Assembly (NCBI GenBank): GCA_963711065.1
Contig: CAVQCO010000006.1
Span: 434,001-498,000 of the forward strand
From: Bog-473 sp963711065
Lineage (GTDB): Bacteria; Actinomycetota; Acidimicrobiia; Acidimicrobiales; RAAP-2
Length of the DNA stretch: 64,000 nucleotides
Reading direction: 5' to 3'
Below are positions 7,921-16,356 of this stretch, piece after piece. The notes below the pieces were generated by a model. That model made no database searches. It had not been told where the DNA came from and was given only the letters and a program-made list of their open reading frames with translations. Position numbers and translations under genes: made by a program. Position 1 is the first letter of the stretch. Each line of letters starts with the position of its first letter.

Positions 7921-9363
7921 ATGACCTCACCCCTCACCTTCAAGGTGGCCGACCTCTCGCTGGCCGCGTTCGGCCGCAAGGAGATCGACCTCGCCGAGCA
8001 CGAGATGCCTGGCCTCATGGCCATGAGGGCGGAGTACGCCTCCACCCAGCCCTTGGCGGGCGCCCGCATCACCGGGTCGCTCCACATGACGGTGCAGACG
8101 GCCGTGCTCATCGAGACCCTCACGGCGCTCGGCGCCCGGGTGCGCTGGGCCAGCTGCAACATCTTCTCGACTCAGGACCACGCCGCGGCGGCGGTCGCGG
8201 TCGGGCCCGAGGGCTCGGTCGACGACCCCAGGGGCGTGCCGGTCTTCGCCTGGAAGGGCGAGACGCTCGATGAGTACTGGTGGTGCACCGAGCAGGCCCT
8301 GCTGTGGCCGGATGAGGGCGGACCCAACATGATCCTCGACGACGGCGGGGACGCGACCCTCCTCGTGCACAAGGGGGTCGAGTTCGAGAAGGCGGGCACG
8401 GTCCCGGACCCCTCGACGGCCGAGTCGGAGGAGTTCGCGGTCGTCCTCGCCCTGCTGACCCGCAACCTCTCCGAGGACCCCGGGCGCTGGACCTCCATCG
8501 CCAACGGCATCAAGGGCGTCACCGAGGAGACGACCACGGGCGTGCACCGCCTGACCGACATGGCCAAGCGAGGTGAGCTCCTGTTCCCCGCCATCAACGT
8601 CAACGACTCCGTGACCAAGTCGAAGTTCGACAACAAGTACGGCTGCCGCCACTCGCTGGTGGACGGCATCAACCGCGCCACCGACGTCCTGATCGGCGGC
8701 AAGGTGGCCGTCGTCTGCGGTTTCGGCGACGTCGGCAAGGGGTGCGCCCAGTCGCTCGCCGGGCAGGGCGCGCGCGTCGTCGTGACCGAGGTGGACCCGA
8801 TCTGCGCCTTGCAGGCCGCGATGGAGGGCTACCAGGTGACCACGCTCGAGGACATCCTCCCCGAGGCGGACATCATCATCACCACGACCGGCAACAAGGA
8901 CATCATCACGGCCGCGCACATGGCGGGCATGAAGCACCAGGCCATCGTCGGGAACATCGGTCACTTCGACAACGAGATCGACATCGCCGGGCTCGCCAAG
9001 ACCCCGGGGGTCGAGCGCGTCAACATCAAGCCGCAGGTCGACAAGTGGGTGTTCCCCGACGGCCACGCCATCATCGTCCTCTCCGAGGGCCGGCTGCTGA
9101 ACCTGGGCAACGCGACGGGGCACCCCAGCTTCGTGATGTCCAACTCGTTCACCAACCAGACCATGGCCCAGGTCGAGCTGTTCACCCAGAGCGGCCAGTA
9201 CGTCAACGACGTCTACGTGCTGCCCAAGCACCTCGACGAGAAGGTGGCTCGCCTGCACCTCCGTTCGCTCGGCGTCAAGCTGACGAAGCTGAGCCGGGAG
9301 CAGGCCGACTACATCGGCGTGCCGGTCGAGGGCCCCTACAAGCCGGACACGTACCGGTACTGA
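7921..9363 (+). CDS. ahcY: Adenosylhomocysteinase
   Basis: 480 aa, matching the family (the actinobacterial form with the extra insert). Splits S-adenosylhomocysteine to adenosine and homocysteine with a bound NAD, clearing the inhibitory product of SAM methyltransferases. Clear signatures are the NIFSTQDHAAAA segment, the VNDSVTKSKFDNKYGCRHS catalytic region and the NAD site VVCGFGDVGKGCA; the C-terminus ends in the usual KPDTYRY. ATG 7921 has AAGGAG seven bases upstream. It stands alone, convergent with the anti-sigma gene, with only 6 bases between stops. Confidence 0.97.
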   Translation: MTSPLTFKVADLSLAAFGRKEIDLAEHEMPGLMAMRAEYASTQPLAGARITGSLHMTVQTAVLIETLTALGARVRWASCNIFSTQDHAAAAVAVGPEGSVDDPRGVPVFAWKGETLDEYWWCTEQALLWPDEGGPNMILDDGGDATLLVHKGVEFEKAGTVPDPSTAESEEFAVVLALLTRNLSEDPGRWTSIANGIKGVTEETTTGVHRLTDMAKRGELLFPAINVNDSVTKSKFDNKYGCRHSLVDGINRATDVLIGGKVAVVCGFGDVGKGCAQSLAGQGARVVVTEVDPICALQAAMEGYQVTTLEDILPEADIIITTTGNKDIITAAHMAGMKHQAIVGNIGHFDNEIDIAGLAKTPGVERVNIKPQVDKWVFPDGHAIIVLSEGRLLNLGNATGHPSFVMSNSFTNQTMAQVELFTQSGQYVNDVYVLPKHLDEKVARLHLRSLGVKLTKLSREQADYIGVPVEGPYKPDTYRY

Positions 9364-9369
9364 GCGGCG

Positions 9370-10053
9370 TCAGCCCAGCGTGGCGGTGGCGATCACCGTC
9401 CCGCTGGGCGACACCACCTCGGCGCGGCGGATCGTCGACGGCTTGACGTGGTGGAGGGGGGCGATCCACGCCCCGTAGCCCTGCCGGGCCCAGAACGTCC
9501 CCACCTGGTGCGTCACACCGTCCGCGGTCACGACGACGCAGTTGACGTGCCCGCTCGCCGTCGAGTCGGCCAGCATCATCGACATCCAGGGCTGGGCGCC
9601 CCCGCCGGCGACGACGTGCCCGACGACGTCCCCGTTCGTCACCAGGTCGGCCGAGATCACAGAGCCGTGCCGGTGCGCGGTCGCCGTCGCGGTCGGCGCC
9701 GGTGACGACGAGAGGGTCAGACCGAGGCCGAGTGCCAGTGCCAGCAGCGCCGCCGCCACGGTGGCCGGCACCCAGGCCGAGGGGCGGAACCGCCGGCGGC
9801 GGCGCACGTCGACCACACCCATGCGCTCGAAGAGCCGCACCTCGAACCCCACCGGTGGCTCCACGTCGGGTCCCACCTGCACGATGACGTCGGCGACCCG
9901 GGACAGCTGCTCCAGCTCCTCCGCGCACCGGGGGCACGACTCCACATGGGACAGGGCCTGCGCCCGGGAACGCCCGGTGAGCGCCCCGAGAGCCAGCTCG
10001 GCCAGGTCGTCCGCGTAGGCCTCACACCCGTTGTCTCTCACGTCATCGCTCAT
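9370..10053 (-). CDS. Membrane anti-sigma factor with zinc finger (RskA-like)
   Basis: 227 aa. The N-terminal cytoplasmic part carries the ZAS zinc motif HVESCPRC (about residues 36-43), typical of anti-sigma domains that hold an ECF sigma factor. One membrane helix follows at about 95-113 (VPATVAAALLALALGLGLTL), then a ~115-residue extracytoplasmic domain like the RskA C-terminus. The start overlaps the sigma gene by 11 bases, so the two are translated together. It would release its sigma factor after a signal outside the membrane, probably by regulated proteolysis. Confidence 0.9.
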   Translation of the reverse strand: MSDDVRDNGCEAYADDLAELALGALTGRSRAQALSHVESCPRCAEELEQLSRVADVIVQVGPDVEPPVGFEVRLFERMGVVDVRRRRRFRPSAWVPATVAAALLALALGLGLTLSSSPAPTATATAHRHGSVISADLVTNGDVVGHVVAGGGAQPWMSMMLADSTASGHVNCVVVTADGVTHQVGTFWARQGYGAWIAPLHHVKPSTIRRAEVVSPSGTVIATATLG

Positions 10054-10618
10054 CGCTGACCCCCTCGGCCGGCTCGACGGCGGCCCGCAGGCGGAGCAGC
10101 GCCGTCCGGATGCGCGTCTTGGCCGTGCCGAGCGGAATGCCCTCGGACTCGCTGATCTCCGACGCGGTCCGGCCGTACACCGCCGCCAGCACCACCGCCC
10201 GCCGCTGCTCGGTGGGCAGCACCTCGAGCGCTGTGCGCACGGTCTGGCGGACGTCCCCCCGGTGCGCCGCGTCCTCCGGGTTGTGCTCGTTGCTGCGCTG
10301 GGCCGACGCGGCGAACTCTTCGGGGTCGGTCGGCACGGCGCGACGGAGGCGCAGGGCGTCGATGGCGAGGTTCCGGGTGATGGTGAGGACCCACGACGCC
10401 ACCGAGCCCCGCCGGGGGTCGAACACCGGCGCGTGCCGCCACACCCTGATCATGGCCTCCTGGGCGACGTCCTCGGCCACCCCGGCGTCGCCGGTCATGG
10501 AGTACGCCAGGCCGAACACCCGCCGCTGGTAGCGGCGCACGAAGGTGACCGCTGCCGCCTGCTCCCCCACGGCCATGCCGGCCAGGAGACCTTCGTCGGA
10601 GAGCTCGCCTTCGGCCAC
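10043..10618 (-). CDS. ECF RNA polymerase sigma factor
   Basis: 191 aa. Region 2 is clear (VFGLAYSMTGDAGVAEDVAQEAMIRVWRHA in pieces, residues ~34-63), as is region 4 (LPTEQRRAVVLAAVYGRTASEIS and the GTAKTRIRTALLRLR recognition helix). It resembles the SigK/ECF19 type paired with RskA-like anti-sigmas, which fits its overlapping partner. GTG start; GACAAT lies six bases upstream, so the message may be leaderless. Target genes cannot be told from the window. Confidence 0.92.
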   Translation of the reverse strand: MAEGELSDEGLLAGMAVGEQAAAVTFVRRYQRRVFGLAYSMTGDAGVAEDVAQEAMIRVWRHAPVFDPRRGSVASWVLTITRNLAIDALRLRRAVPTDPEEFAASAQRSNEHNPEDAAHRGDVRQTVRTALEVLPTEQRRAVVLAAVYGRTASEISESEGIPLGTAKTRIRTALLRLRAAVEPAEGVSDER

Positions 10619-10624
10619 GCGCGA

Positions 10625-10630
10625 ATTGTC
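10625..10630 (-). promoter_or_regulatory. -10 like element GACAAT of the ECF sigma gene
   Basis: GACAAT six bases before the GTG at 10618 fits the position of the recurring -10 element, though the first base is G. Confidence 0.35.
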
Positions 10631-10706
10631 GCATCACCAGGTCTACGGGCGGCGACGCCCGCCGGATTCACCACGGAGGGCCAATCCGGGCACCGCCCCG
10701 GCCCGT

Positions 10707-10728
10707 ATCCCACAGGTGCTCGTGGGAT
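10707..10728. promoter_or_regulatory. Inverted repeat upstream of the ECF sigma operon
   Basis: ATCCCAC and GTGGGAT are perfect arms with an 8-base loop, 89 bases upstream of the sigma start in the 231-base gap 10619-10849. No T tract. It may be an operator or the transcript end of the PIG-L gene; the rest of the gap shows no gene. Confidence 0.3.
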
Positions 10729-10849
10729 CGGTACCCCCGACGTCCGCCCCGGTCCGACCCCGGCCGGGACCGCGACGTGGGGACCACTCCCGACCGGGCC
10801 CGCGTCCCTTTCTCCCGGTTGGGGCGCGGGTCCGGGCTCGGGCCCCGCG

Positions 10850-11674
10850 TCAGCGCAGCCCGGCGAAGAGGTCGTCCTCGGGGACAGGCGCGTCCGTCGA
10901 GTCGACGACGCGCACGAAGCTCTCCGATCCCATGAGGGTCGAGAACAGCTCCTCACCCATCTGCAGGAAGAAGATGTTCTCGCTCTGGCTGGCGTGCGCG
11001 GCGAGCGACGCGTACTTGCGTCCCGCCACCGCGGCGCAGTCGATCGTGGTCGTGATCAACTCGTCGGGCGTCCCGAAGTCGGGGTTCTCCTGCACCTCGG
11101 CCGGTGGCCCGTCGATGCCCGCCTCGGCCAGCATCTCGCCGAACGCGCGCAGCCTCGAGCGCGCCACGGCGGTGTAGTAGAGCTTGGCCGGGCTCCCGCA
11201 TTCGTCGAGCGCCGCATGGGTCACCCGATTGGCCTGGATGTGGTCGGGGTGCCCGTAGAAGCCGTGCTCGTCGTAGGTGACCACGACCTGCGGCTCGTAG
11301 TGCCGTATCAGCTCGGCCAGCCGGGCCGCCGCCGCTGTCACCGGCGTCCGCCAGAAGCTCCCGGGCGACTCGTTCTGGGCCCAGCCCTCCATGCCCGAGT
11401 CGTGGTAGCCGAGCAGCTCCAGGTGCGACACCCCGAGCACGTCGCAGCTGGCCTCGAGTTCCTGCCGGCGCAGCCGGACGACGACGTCCTCGTCGTGCCC
11501 GGGCTCGCCCGGCTTCACGCCCCCGGGTGCGTCGCCGAGCTCGCCGTTCGTGCACGTGACGAGCACGGTGCGCACGCCTTCGTCGGCGTAGCGGGCCAGG
11601 ATGCCCCCCGTCCCGATGGCCTCGTCGTCGGGATGGGCGTGCACCGCCATGAGGGTGAGAGGTCGCGCTGGCAT
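10850..11674 (-). CDS. PIG-L family deacetylase (MshB/Mca-like, mycothiol-related)
   Basis: 274 aa from ATG 11674. Zinc-dependent amide hydrolase of the LmbE/PIG-L family: AHPDDE near residue 13 and HPDH in YDEHGFYGHPDHIQANRV carry the metal ligands and the Asp general base. In actinobacteria the closest roles are MshB (deacetylates GlcNAc-inositol in mycothiol synthesis) and Mca (cleaves mycothiol S-conjugates); I cannot choose from sequence alone. The internal start is preferred over one 14 codons earlier because TACGCT lies six bases before it and family similarity starts there. Confidence 0.88.
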   Translation of the reverse strand: MPARPLTLMAVHAHPDDEAIGTGGILARYADEGVRTVLVTCTNGELGDAPGGVKPGEPGHDEDVVVRLRRQELEASCDVLGVSHLELLGYHDSGMEGWAQNESPGSFWRTPVTAAAARLAELIRHYEPQVVVTYDEHGFYGHPDHIQANRVTHAALDECGSPAKLYYTAVARSRLRAFGEMLAEAGIDGPPAEVQENPDFGTPDELITTTIDCAAVAGRKYASLAAHASQSENIFFLQMGEELFSTLMGSESFVRVVDSTDAPVPEDDLFAGLR

Positions 11675-11680
11675 GCCGGC

Positions 11681-11686
11681 AGCGTA
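11681..11686 (-). promoter_or_regulatory. -10 element TACGCT of the PIG-L gene
   Basis: TACGCT six bases before ATG 11674; leaderless geometry. Confidence 0.45.
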
Positions 11687-11746
11687 TGGGAACGGACGCC
11701 GGGCCCGGTCCGCCACCGGGTCGGGAGGGCGGCGCGGCGGCGGAGG

Positions 11747-12640
11747 TCAGGTCTGCAGGCCGCCCACCGCGCCCGCCAGGCGCTCCAGCTCGTCCCGCCA
11801 TTCCCCCGGCGGCGCCATCGGGCGCACGATGAACTTGGAGAACCCGGCGGCGAGGAAGCGTTCGATCATGGCGCGCAGGCCGCCGAGCCCGACCGGGACG
11901 ATCTGCTCCAGCGGTCGGCCCCTGGCGCGCCGGGCGAGGGGCGACGACGCCATTGCGGCCACGTCCGTCCCCTCCGGTGCGTAGAACAGGCTGACCCCGA
12001 AGTGCTCCGGGCTGATGGAGCGCCCGTGCTCCGCCGCCACCGACTCGATCACCGCCTTGCCGGCCGCGGCGTCCGCGGGCGTGCAGAACGCCGGGAGCCA
12101 CCCGTCGCCGAGGCGCCCGCAGCGCTCGAGCGCAGCCGGGAGGTTGCCGCCCAGCCAGACGTCGAAGGGGTCCTGGAGCGGACGCGGCGAGACGGAGACA
12201 CCGGCGAACGAGGCCGCCGGTCCCTCGTGGGACACCTCCTCGCCCGCCCACAGGCGGCGCAGCACGGGCAGGGCGTCGTCCATCAGCGCCCCGCGCTGCG
12301 CCGTCGGGATGCCGATCGCGCTGCGTTCCCCGCCGATGGCGAGCCCGGGGACGAAGGTCAGCAGGAACCGTCCGCCCGAGAGCACGTCGAGCGTCGCCAC
12401 GGCCTTGGCCAGCCACACGAGGTTGCGGCCGGGCAGCAGCATGGTGGTCCCGATCTTGAGGCCCGGGCAGGAGCCCGAGACCCAGGCCAGCCCCACCAGC
12501 GGGTCGGGCCCGGGACGCGAGAGCACCTCGGGCAGCCAGAGCGAGTCGAAGCCCGCCTCGGAGATCCCGCGTGCCACCGCGAGCATGGCGTCGGGCCCCA
12601 GGCTCTCACCCCCGGCGCTGATCCCGATCCGCACCTTCAC
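11747..12640 (-). CDS. LLM-class flavin/F420-dependent oxidoreductase
   Basis: 297 aa TIM-barrel protein of the bacterial luciferase-like superfamily. Typical features are GFDSLWLPEVLSRPGPDPL near the start, GTTMLLPGRNLVWLAKAVATLDVLSGGR and the downstream F.GVSVSPRPLQDPFDVWLGG block. In actinobacteria such proteins mostly use coenzyme F420 and act on hydrides of diverse substrates. Its start lies inside the last 35 bases of the threonine aldolase gene, so it is translated from the same message. Confidence 0.85.
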   Translation of the reverse strand: MKVRIGISAGGESLGPDAMLAVARGISEAGFDSLWLPEVLSRPGPDPLVGLAWVSGSCPGLKIGTTMLLPGRNLVWLAKAVATLDVLSGGRFLLTFVPGLAIGGERSAIGIPTAQRGALMDDALPVLRRLWAGEEVSHEGPAASFAGVSVSPRPLQDPFDVWLGGNLPAALERCGRLGDGWLPAFCTPADAAAGKAVIESVAAEHGRSISPEHFGVSLFYAPEGTDVAAMASSPLARRARGRPLEQIVPVGLGGLRAMIERFLAAGFSKFIVRPMAPPGEWRDELERLAGAVGGLQT

Positions 12641-13667
12641 GGTGCCGTCCCCCCGGCGCGTCGCGGAGCGCGGCGACGGCGCGCGCGACGCCGGCGTCGT
12701 CCACGTCGCGGTGGGTCACGAAGCGGACCGTGTCCGGCGCGATGGCGTGGGCCAGCACGCCATGACCCTCCAGATGGGCGAGCAGCTTGTCCGGCTCCGG
12801 ATGGGTGAACGTCACGATGTTGGTGCGCACGTCGGCCGGCTCGAGGCCACAGCCGGGCCAGCGCTCCGCCACCGCACGGGCCAACCGCCCGGCGCGCGCG
12901 TGGTCCTCGGGCAGCCGCGCCACCATGTCGGTGAGGGCGACCAGTCCCGGCGCCGCCAGGACGCCGGCCTGGCGCATCCCCCCGCCGAGGCGCTTGCGAG
13001 CGAGGCGCGCCTCGGCCACCACCTCCGGCGCGCCGGCCAGCAGCGACCCCACGGGTGCGCACAGCCCCTTCGACAGGCAGCACATCACCGTCGTGGTGCC
13101 CGCCGCCCATTCTGCGGCCGGCACGCCGGTGGCGGCCTCGGCGTTGAACAGCCGCGCGCCGTCCATGTGCACGGGGACCGGTCCCGCCGCGTCGAGCAGC
13201 GCGCGCAGGCCCGACGTCGTCCAGGGCGCGCCCGACGCGGCCATGTGCGTGTTCTCGATGCTGACGAGCGAGACGGCCGGTTGGTGGTGCGCCGAGGCCT
13301 CGCGGGCGAACCGGACGTCGGCGGCGCGGAGCATGCCGTCGTCGTCGTCCAGCTGGATGAACTGGATCCCGGCGTTCATGGCCGCCGCCCCGTACTCGTA
13401 GGCGACCACGTGCTGTCGGCGCCCGGCGAGCACGGCCGTCCCCGGCCGGGTGAGGACACGGAAGGCGATCTGGTTGGCCATCACGCCGGAGGCCACGAAG
13501 AGCGCCGCCGGTTTGCCCACGCGCTGTGCGAAGGCTTCTTCGAGGGCCCGCACCGTGGGGTCCTCGCCGTAGTCGTCGTCGCCCACCTCTGCCTCCGCCA
13601 TGGCGCGGCGCATGGCGGGGGTCGGCGTCGTGACGGTGTCGCTGCGCAGGTCGACCACGTCGGGCAC
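12606..13667 (-). CDS. Low-specificity L-threonine aldolase
   Basis: 353 aa PLP enzyme of fold type I; cleaves L-threonine to glycine and acetaldehyde. VDLRSDTVTTPTPAMR opens the protein as in the family, HMDGARLFNA gives the cofactor aspartate region, and the PLP lysine is in CLSKGLCAPVGS. The last ~20 residues (GGRHREGADRDQRRG) are unlike the family and are read through the start of the downstream LLM gene. GTG start with TAGCCT six bases upstream. Confidence 0.92.
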   Translation of the reverse strand: MPDVVDLRSDTVTTPTPAMRRAMAEAEVGDDDYGEDPTVRALEEAFAQRVGKPAALFVASGVMANQIAFRVLTRPGTAVLAGRRQHVVAYEYGAAAMNAGIQFIQLDDDDGMLRAADVRFAREASAHHQPAVSLVSIENTHMAASGAPWTTSGLRALLDAAGPVPVHMDGARLFNAEAATGVPAAEWAAGTTTVMCCLSKGLCAPVGSLLAGAPEVVAEARLARKRLGGGMRQAGVLAAPGLVALTDMVARLPEDHARAGRLARAVAERWPGCGLEPADVRTNIVTFTHPEPDKLLAHLEGHGVLAHAIAPDTVRFVTHRDVDDAGVARAVAALRDAPGGRHREGADRDQRRG

Positions 13668-13673
13668 GCGCTC

Positions 13674-13679
13674 AGGCTA
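13674..13679 (-). promoter_or_regulatory. -10 element TAGCCT of the threonine aldolase gene
   Basis: TAGCCT six bases before GTG 13667. The divergent thioesterase has TAACAT at 13692-13697, so two leaderless promoters face away from each other in 36 bases. Confidence 0.45.
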
Positions 13680-13691
13680 TCGGCGCGCCGT

Positions 13692-13697
13692 TAACAT
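13692..13697 (+). promoter_or_regulatory. -10 element TAACAT of the thioesterase gene
   Basis: TAACAT six bases before GTG 13704; leaderless geometry. Confidence 0.45.
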
Positions 13698-13703
13698 CCG
13701 GCG

Positions 13704-14165
13704 GTGACCACGCCCTCCTCCGACGGCGGTTCGGGCTTCCCGCCGGCCGTGAGCCAGAGCATCCACGAGCTGCTCGACGTCGAGTTCGTCGAGGCCGCTC
13801 CGGACCGGGTGGTCCTGCGCATCCCCGTCGACTGGAAGGTGCACCAGCCCTACGGCATCCTCCACGGCGGGGTCTCGGCCCTTCTGGCCGAGTCGGCCGC
13901 CAGCCTCGGCGCCGCGCTGGCCGCCGGGCCGGACCGCGGCGTCGTGGGGATCGAGCTCAACGCCAGCCACCTGCGCTCGCTGCGCGACGGCCACCTCACG
14001 GCCGAGGCCACACCGGTGCGGGTCGGCCGGACCGTGCAGGTCTGGCGGATCTCGCTGACCGACGACGACGGGCGGGCCATCTGTGAGGCGCGGTGCACCC
14101 TGTCGGTCCTCGGAGCCCCGGGCGGGACGTCGGGAGCGGTGCGGCCACCCGGGCTCTCGGAATAG
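13704..14165 (+). CDS. PaaI-type hotdog thioesterase
   Basis: 153 aa. The hotdog motif YGILHGGVSALLAESAAS is complete, with the HGG turn and the acidic catalytic residue E downstream. Such enzymes hydrolyse acyl- or aryl-CoA thioesters in the cytoplasm. No Shine-Dalgarno is seen before the GTG start. It precedes an acyl-CoA related run (LLM oxidoreductase, thiolase, KAS III), which fits a role in CoA thioester metabolism. Confidence 0.9.
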   Translation: MTTPSSDGGSGFPPAVSQSIHELLDVEFVEAAPDRVVLRIPVDWKVHQPYGILHGGVSALLAESAASLGAALAAGPDRGVVGIELNASHLRSLRDGHLTAEATPVRVGRTVQVWRISLTDDDGRAICEARCTLSVLGAPGGTSGAVRPPGLSE

Positions 14166-14185
14166 AAAGGCCGACCGCTCCGGCG

Positions 14186-14191
14186 TATCAT
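14186..14191 (+). promoter_or_regulatory. -10 element TATCAT of the LLM-thiolase-KAS III operon
   Basis: TATCAT six bases before GTG 14198. Transcription would begin at that GTG, or leave a 21-base leader if GTG 14219 is the true start. Confidence 0.5.
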
Positions 14192-14197
14192 GTCGGT

Positions 14198-15163
14198 GTG
14201 ACCCTGGTAGGAAGTGGAGTGTGCCGCCCATCCCTCGGGCTCATCCTCCCGGCTACCACGCAGGGAGAACTCCCCTCCGAGGGTGGTACCACCCTTGGTA
14301 ATACCAACGGTGGGGCCGCGCTGGTCGAGCTGTGCCGCGGCGCCGAGTCCACCGGGGCCGACTCGCTGTGGGCGGTCGACCACCTGTACTGGCCCCACCC
14401 CATCGGGGAGGCGCTCACCACGCTGGCCGTGGCCGCCGTCACGACCACCCGGCCGACGCTCGGGACCTGCGTGCTGCAGCTCCCCCTGCGCCGGGCGGCT
14501 GCGGTGGCGAAGCAGGCCACGTCCCTCCAGCTGCTCTCGGGGGGCCGCTTCGTGCTCGGCCTGGGTGTGGGCATCCACGAAGGGGAGTACGAGCGCGCCG
14601 GCGTCGACTTCGGTCGCCGGGGCCGGCTGATGGACGAGGGCGTCGCCGTCCTGCGGGAGGCCTGGGGCCCCCGTGCCGGGCCCTCGGACTACGTCCAGGA
14701 GCCGGCGTCGGCCCCCGTGCCGGTGTGGTTCGGCGGGGCCAGCGACGCCGCACGCCGCCGGGCCGCCGCCGTGGGCGACGGTTGGATCCCCCTGTTCCTG
14801 GCACCCGACGACTACGCCACCGCCTTGGTCGCACTGCGGCGCGAGTCCGCCGAGGCCGGTCGGGATCCCGGGGCGGTCGAGCCCGGCGTCGTCGTCTTCG
14901 CCTGCGTGGGCGACGACGACGCGGGCGCGCGCGGCGCCGCCTGGCTCTCCCGGCTCTACCGGCTCCCGGCCAAGGCGTTCCAGCGCCACGTCGTGGCGGG
15001 GTCGCCGGAGCGTTGCGCCGCCGGGCTGCGCCGATACGCCGCGGCGGGCGCGCGCCACATCGTCGTGATGGTGGCGGGGTCGCCCGCCGTCGAGCACTTC
15101 GCGCTGCTGCGGGCGGCCTACGCGCGCGACGAGGAGCGGGTCCTGACAGGAGCACCGGTATGA
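14198..15163 (+). CDS. LLM-class flavin/F420-dependent oxidoreductase
   Basis: 321 aa luciferase-like TIM-barrel protein. LGLILPATT at the N-terminus, TGADSLWAVDHLYWPHPIGEALT and LQLLSGGRFVLGLGVGIHEGEYE are family hallmarks. GTG 14198 sits six bases after TATCAT and would be leaderless; GTG 14219, preceded by AGGAAG, gives 314 aa and is the main alternative. The stop overlaps the thiolase start (ATGA). Codons ~29-38 contain two perfect palindromes (listed separately). Confidence 0.85.
   Translation: MTLVGSGVCRPSLGLILPATTQGELPSEGGTTLGNTNGGAALVELCRGAESTGADSLWAVDHLYWPHPIGEALTTLAVAAVTTTRPTLGTCVLQLPLRRAAAVAKQATSLQLLSGGRFVLGLGVGIHEGEYERAGVDFGRRGRLMDEGVAVLREAWGPRAGPSDYVQEPASAPVPVWFGGASDAARRRAAAVGDGWIPLFLAPDDYATALVALRRESAEAGRDPGAVEPGVVVFACVGDDDAGARGAAWLSRLYRLPAKAFQRHVVAGSPERCAAGLRRYAAAGARHIVVMVAGSPAVEHFALLRAAYARDEERVLTGAPV
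14282..14309. repeat. Two adjacent perfect palindromes inside the LLM gene start
   Basis: AGGGTGGTACCACCCT (14282-14297) is a perfect 16-base palindrome, and TTGGTAATACCAA (14297-14309) a perfect one around a central A. The first resembles the T-box bulge sequence, but it lies within the coding region and encodes part of GGTTLGNTN, so chance is possible. Confidence 0.6.
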
Positions 15164-16356
15164 GCAGCACCGACATCGCCATCCTGGGCACGGGCATGAC
15201 GGACATGAGCCGTCGCGACCTGGACCTCGACACGATGGCCTACCAGGTCGTGTACGAGGCGCTCGGCGACGCCGGCGTGTCGCCGCACGAGCTGGGCCTC
15301 GTCATCGTCGGCAACGCGATGGCCGGGCGCCTGAGCGACCAGGGCTGCATGCGCGGCCAGACGTGGCTGCGCAAGGCCGGCCTGAGCGAGGCCGCCATCA
15401 TCAACGTCGACAACTCGTGCGCCGGAGGCAGCTCCGCACTGCACCTCGCCACCATGGCGGCGACCGCCCACGATCGTCCCGTGCTCGCGCTCGGGGCCGA
15501 GAAGATGTGGACCGGCAACCGCGCCGAGACGATCGCGGGCATTGAGGACGGGCTTCCGGCGGAGTACCGCCGCGACCTGCACGAGCGGCGCCACGCCGAC
15601 AACAACCCCGCCGGCAGCATCCTGATGGGGCTCAACAACGCCTGGGCGCACCGGCTCATGGCCGAGGTCGGCGCCACGGTGCGCCAGATCGCCGCCGCCG
15701 CGGCCAAGGCGTTCCACCACGCCTCGCGCAATCCCCTGGCGCAGTTCCAGCGGAAGGTCACCATCGACGAGGTGCTGGCCTCCCCCCAGGTGGCCGGCGT
15801 CCTGACCCGCCTCATGTGCAGCTCGTTCACCGACGGCGCGGCGGCGATCGTGCTGGGCGGCCCCTCCGTCCGGGCCCCCGCGTCGGCGCCCCGTATCATC
15901 GGGTCGGTGGCGCGCTCGGGAAACGGCTTGCTCGACTACCACGACCGGTTGACCCAGACGGCCGAGTCGGCCTGGGAGACCTTCGGGCTCGGGCCCGACG
16001 AGGTCGACCTCGTGGAGCTACACGACGCCACCGCCGCCGAGGAGCTCTACGCGCTGGAGTCGCTGGGCTTCTTCGCTCCCGGCGAGGCCGGCCCGGCCAC
16101 CGAGGCCGGCGCCACCGGCGTCGACACGCCGGGCCTCGTCGTGAACCCCAGCGGCGGGCTGGTCGGCCGCGGGCACCCGCTGGGCGCCACGGGTCTGGCC
16201 CAGGTCGTCGAGCTGGCGACGCAGATCCGCGGCCGGGCCGGCGACCGCCAGGTCGCGGGCGCCCGCACCGGCGTCGCCGTGAACACCGGCGGCATCATCT
16301 ACGGGGATGCAGGCTTCGTGGGCATCCACGCGGTGCGCGCCGGGTCGGCCGCGTGA
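15160..16356 (+). CDS. Thiolase family protein (SCP-x/lipid-transfer thiolase type)
   Basis: 398 aa. Thiolase fold with the nucleophile cysteine in NVDNSCAGGSSALHLA (about residue 90), a histidine in ELHDATAAEELYALE, and the C-terminal NPSGGLVGRGHPLGATGLAQ motif with the second histidine. The CxG cysteine of classical degradative thiolases is not seen at the C-terminus (AVNTGG), as in the SCP-x/lipid-transfer group, which acts on sterol or branched acyl chains. It overlaps both neighbours by four bases, placing it in a tight operon with LLM oxidoreductase and KAS III. Confidence 0.88.
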   Translation: MSSTDIAILGTGMTDMSRRDLDLDTMAYQVVYEALGDAGVSPHELGLVIVGNAMAGRLSDQGCMRGQTWLRKAGLSEAAIINVDNSCAGGSSALHLATMAATAHDRPVLALGAEKMWTGNRAETIAGIEDGLPAEYRRDLHERRHADNNPAGSILMGLNNAWAHRLMAEVGATVRQIAAAAAKAFHHASRNPLAQFQRKVTIDEVLASPQVAGVLTRLMCSSFTDGAAAIVLGGPSVRAPASAPRIIGSVARSGNGLLDYHDRLTQTAESAWETFGLGPDEVDLVELHDATAAEELYALESLGFFAPGEAGPATEAGATGVDTPGLVVNPSGGLVGRGHPLGATGLAQVVELATQIRGRAGDRQVAGARTGVAVNTGGIIYGDAGFVGIHAVRAGSAA

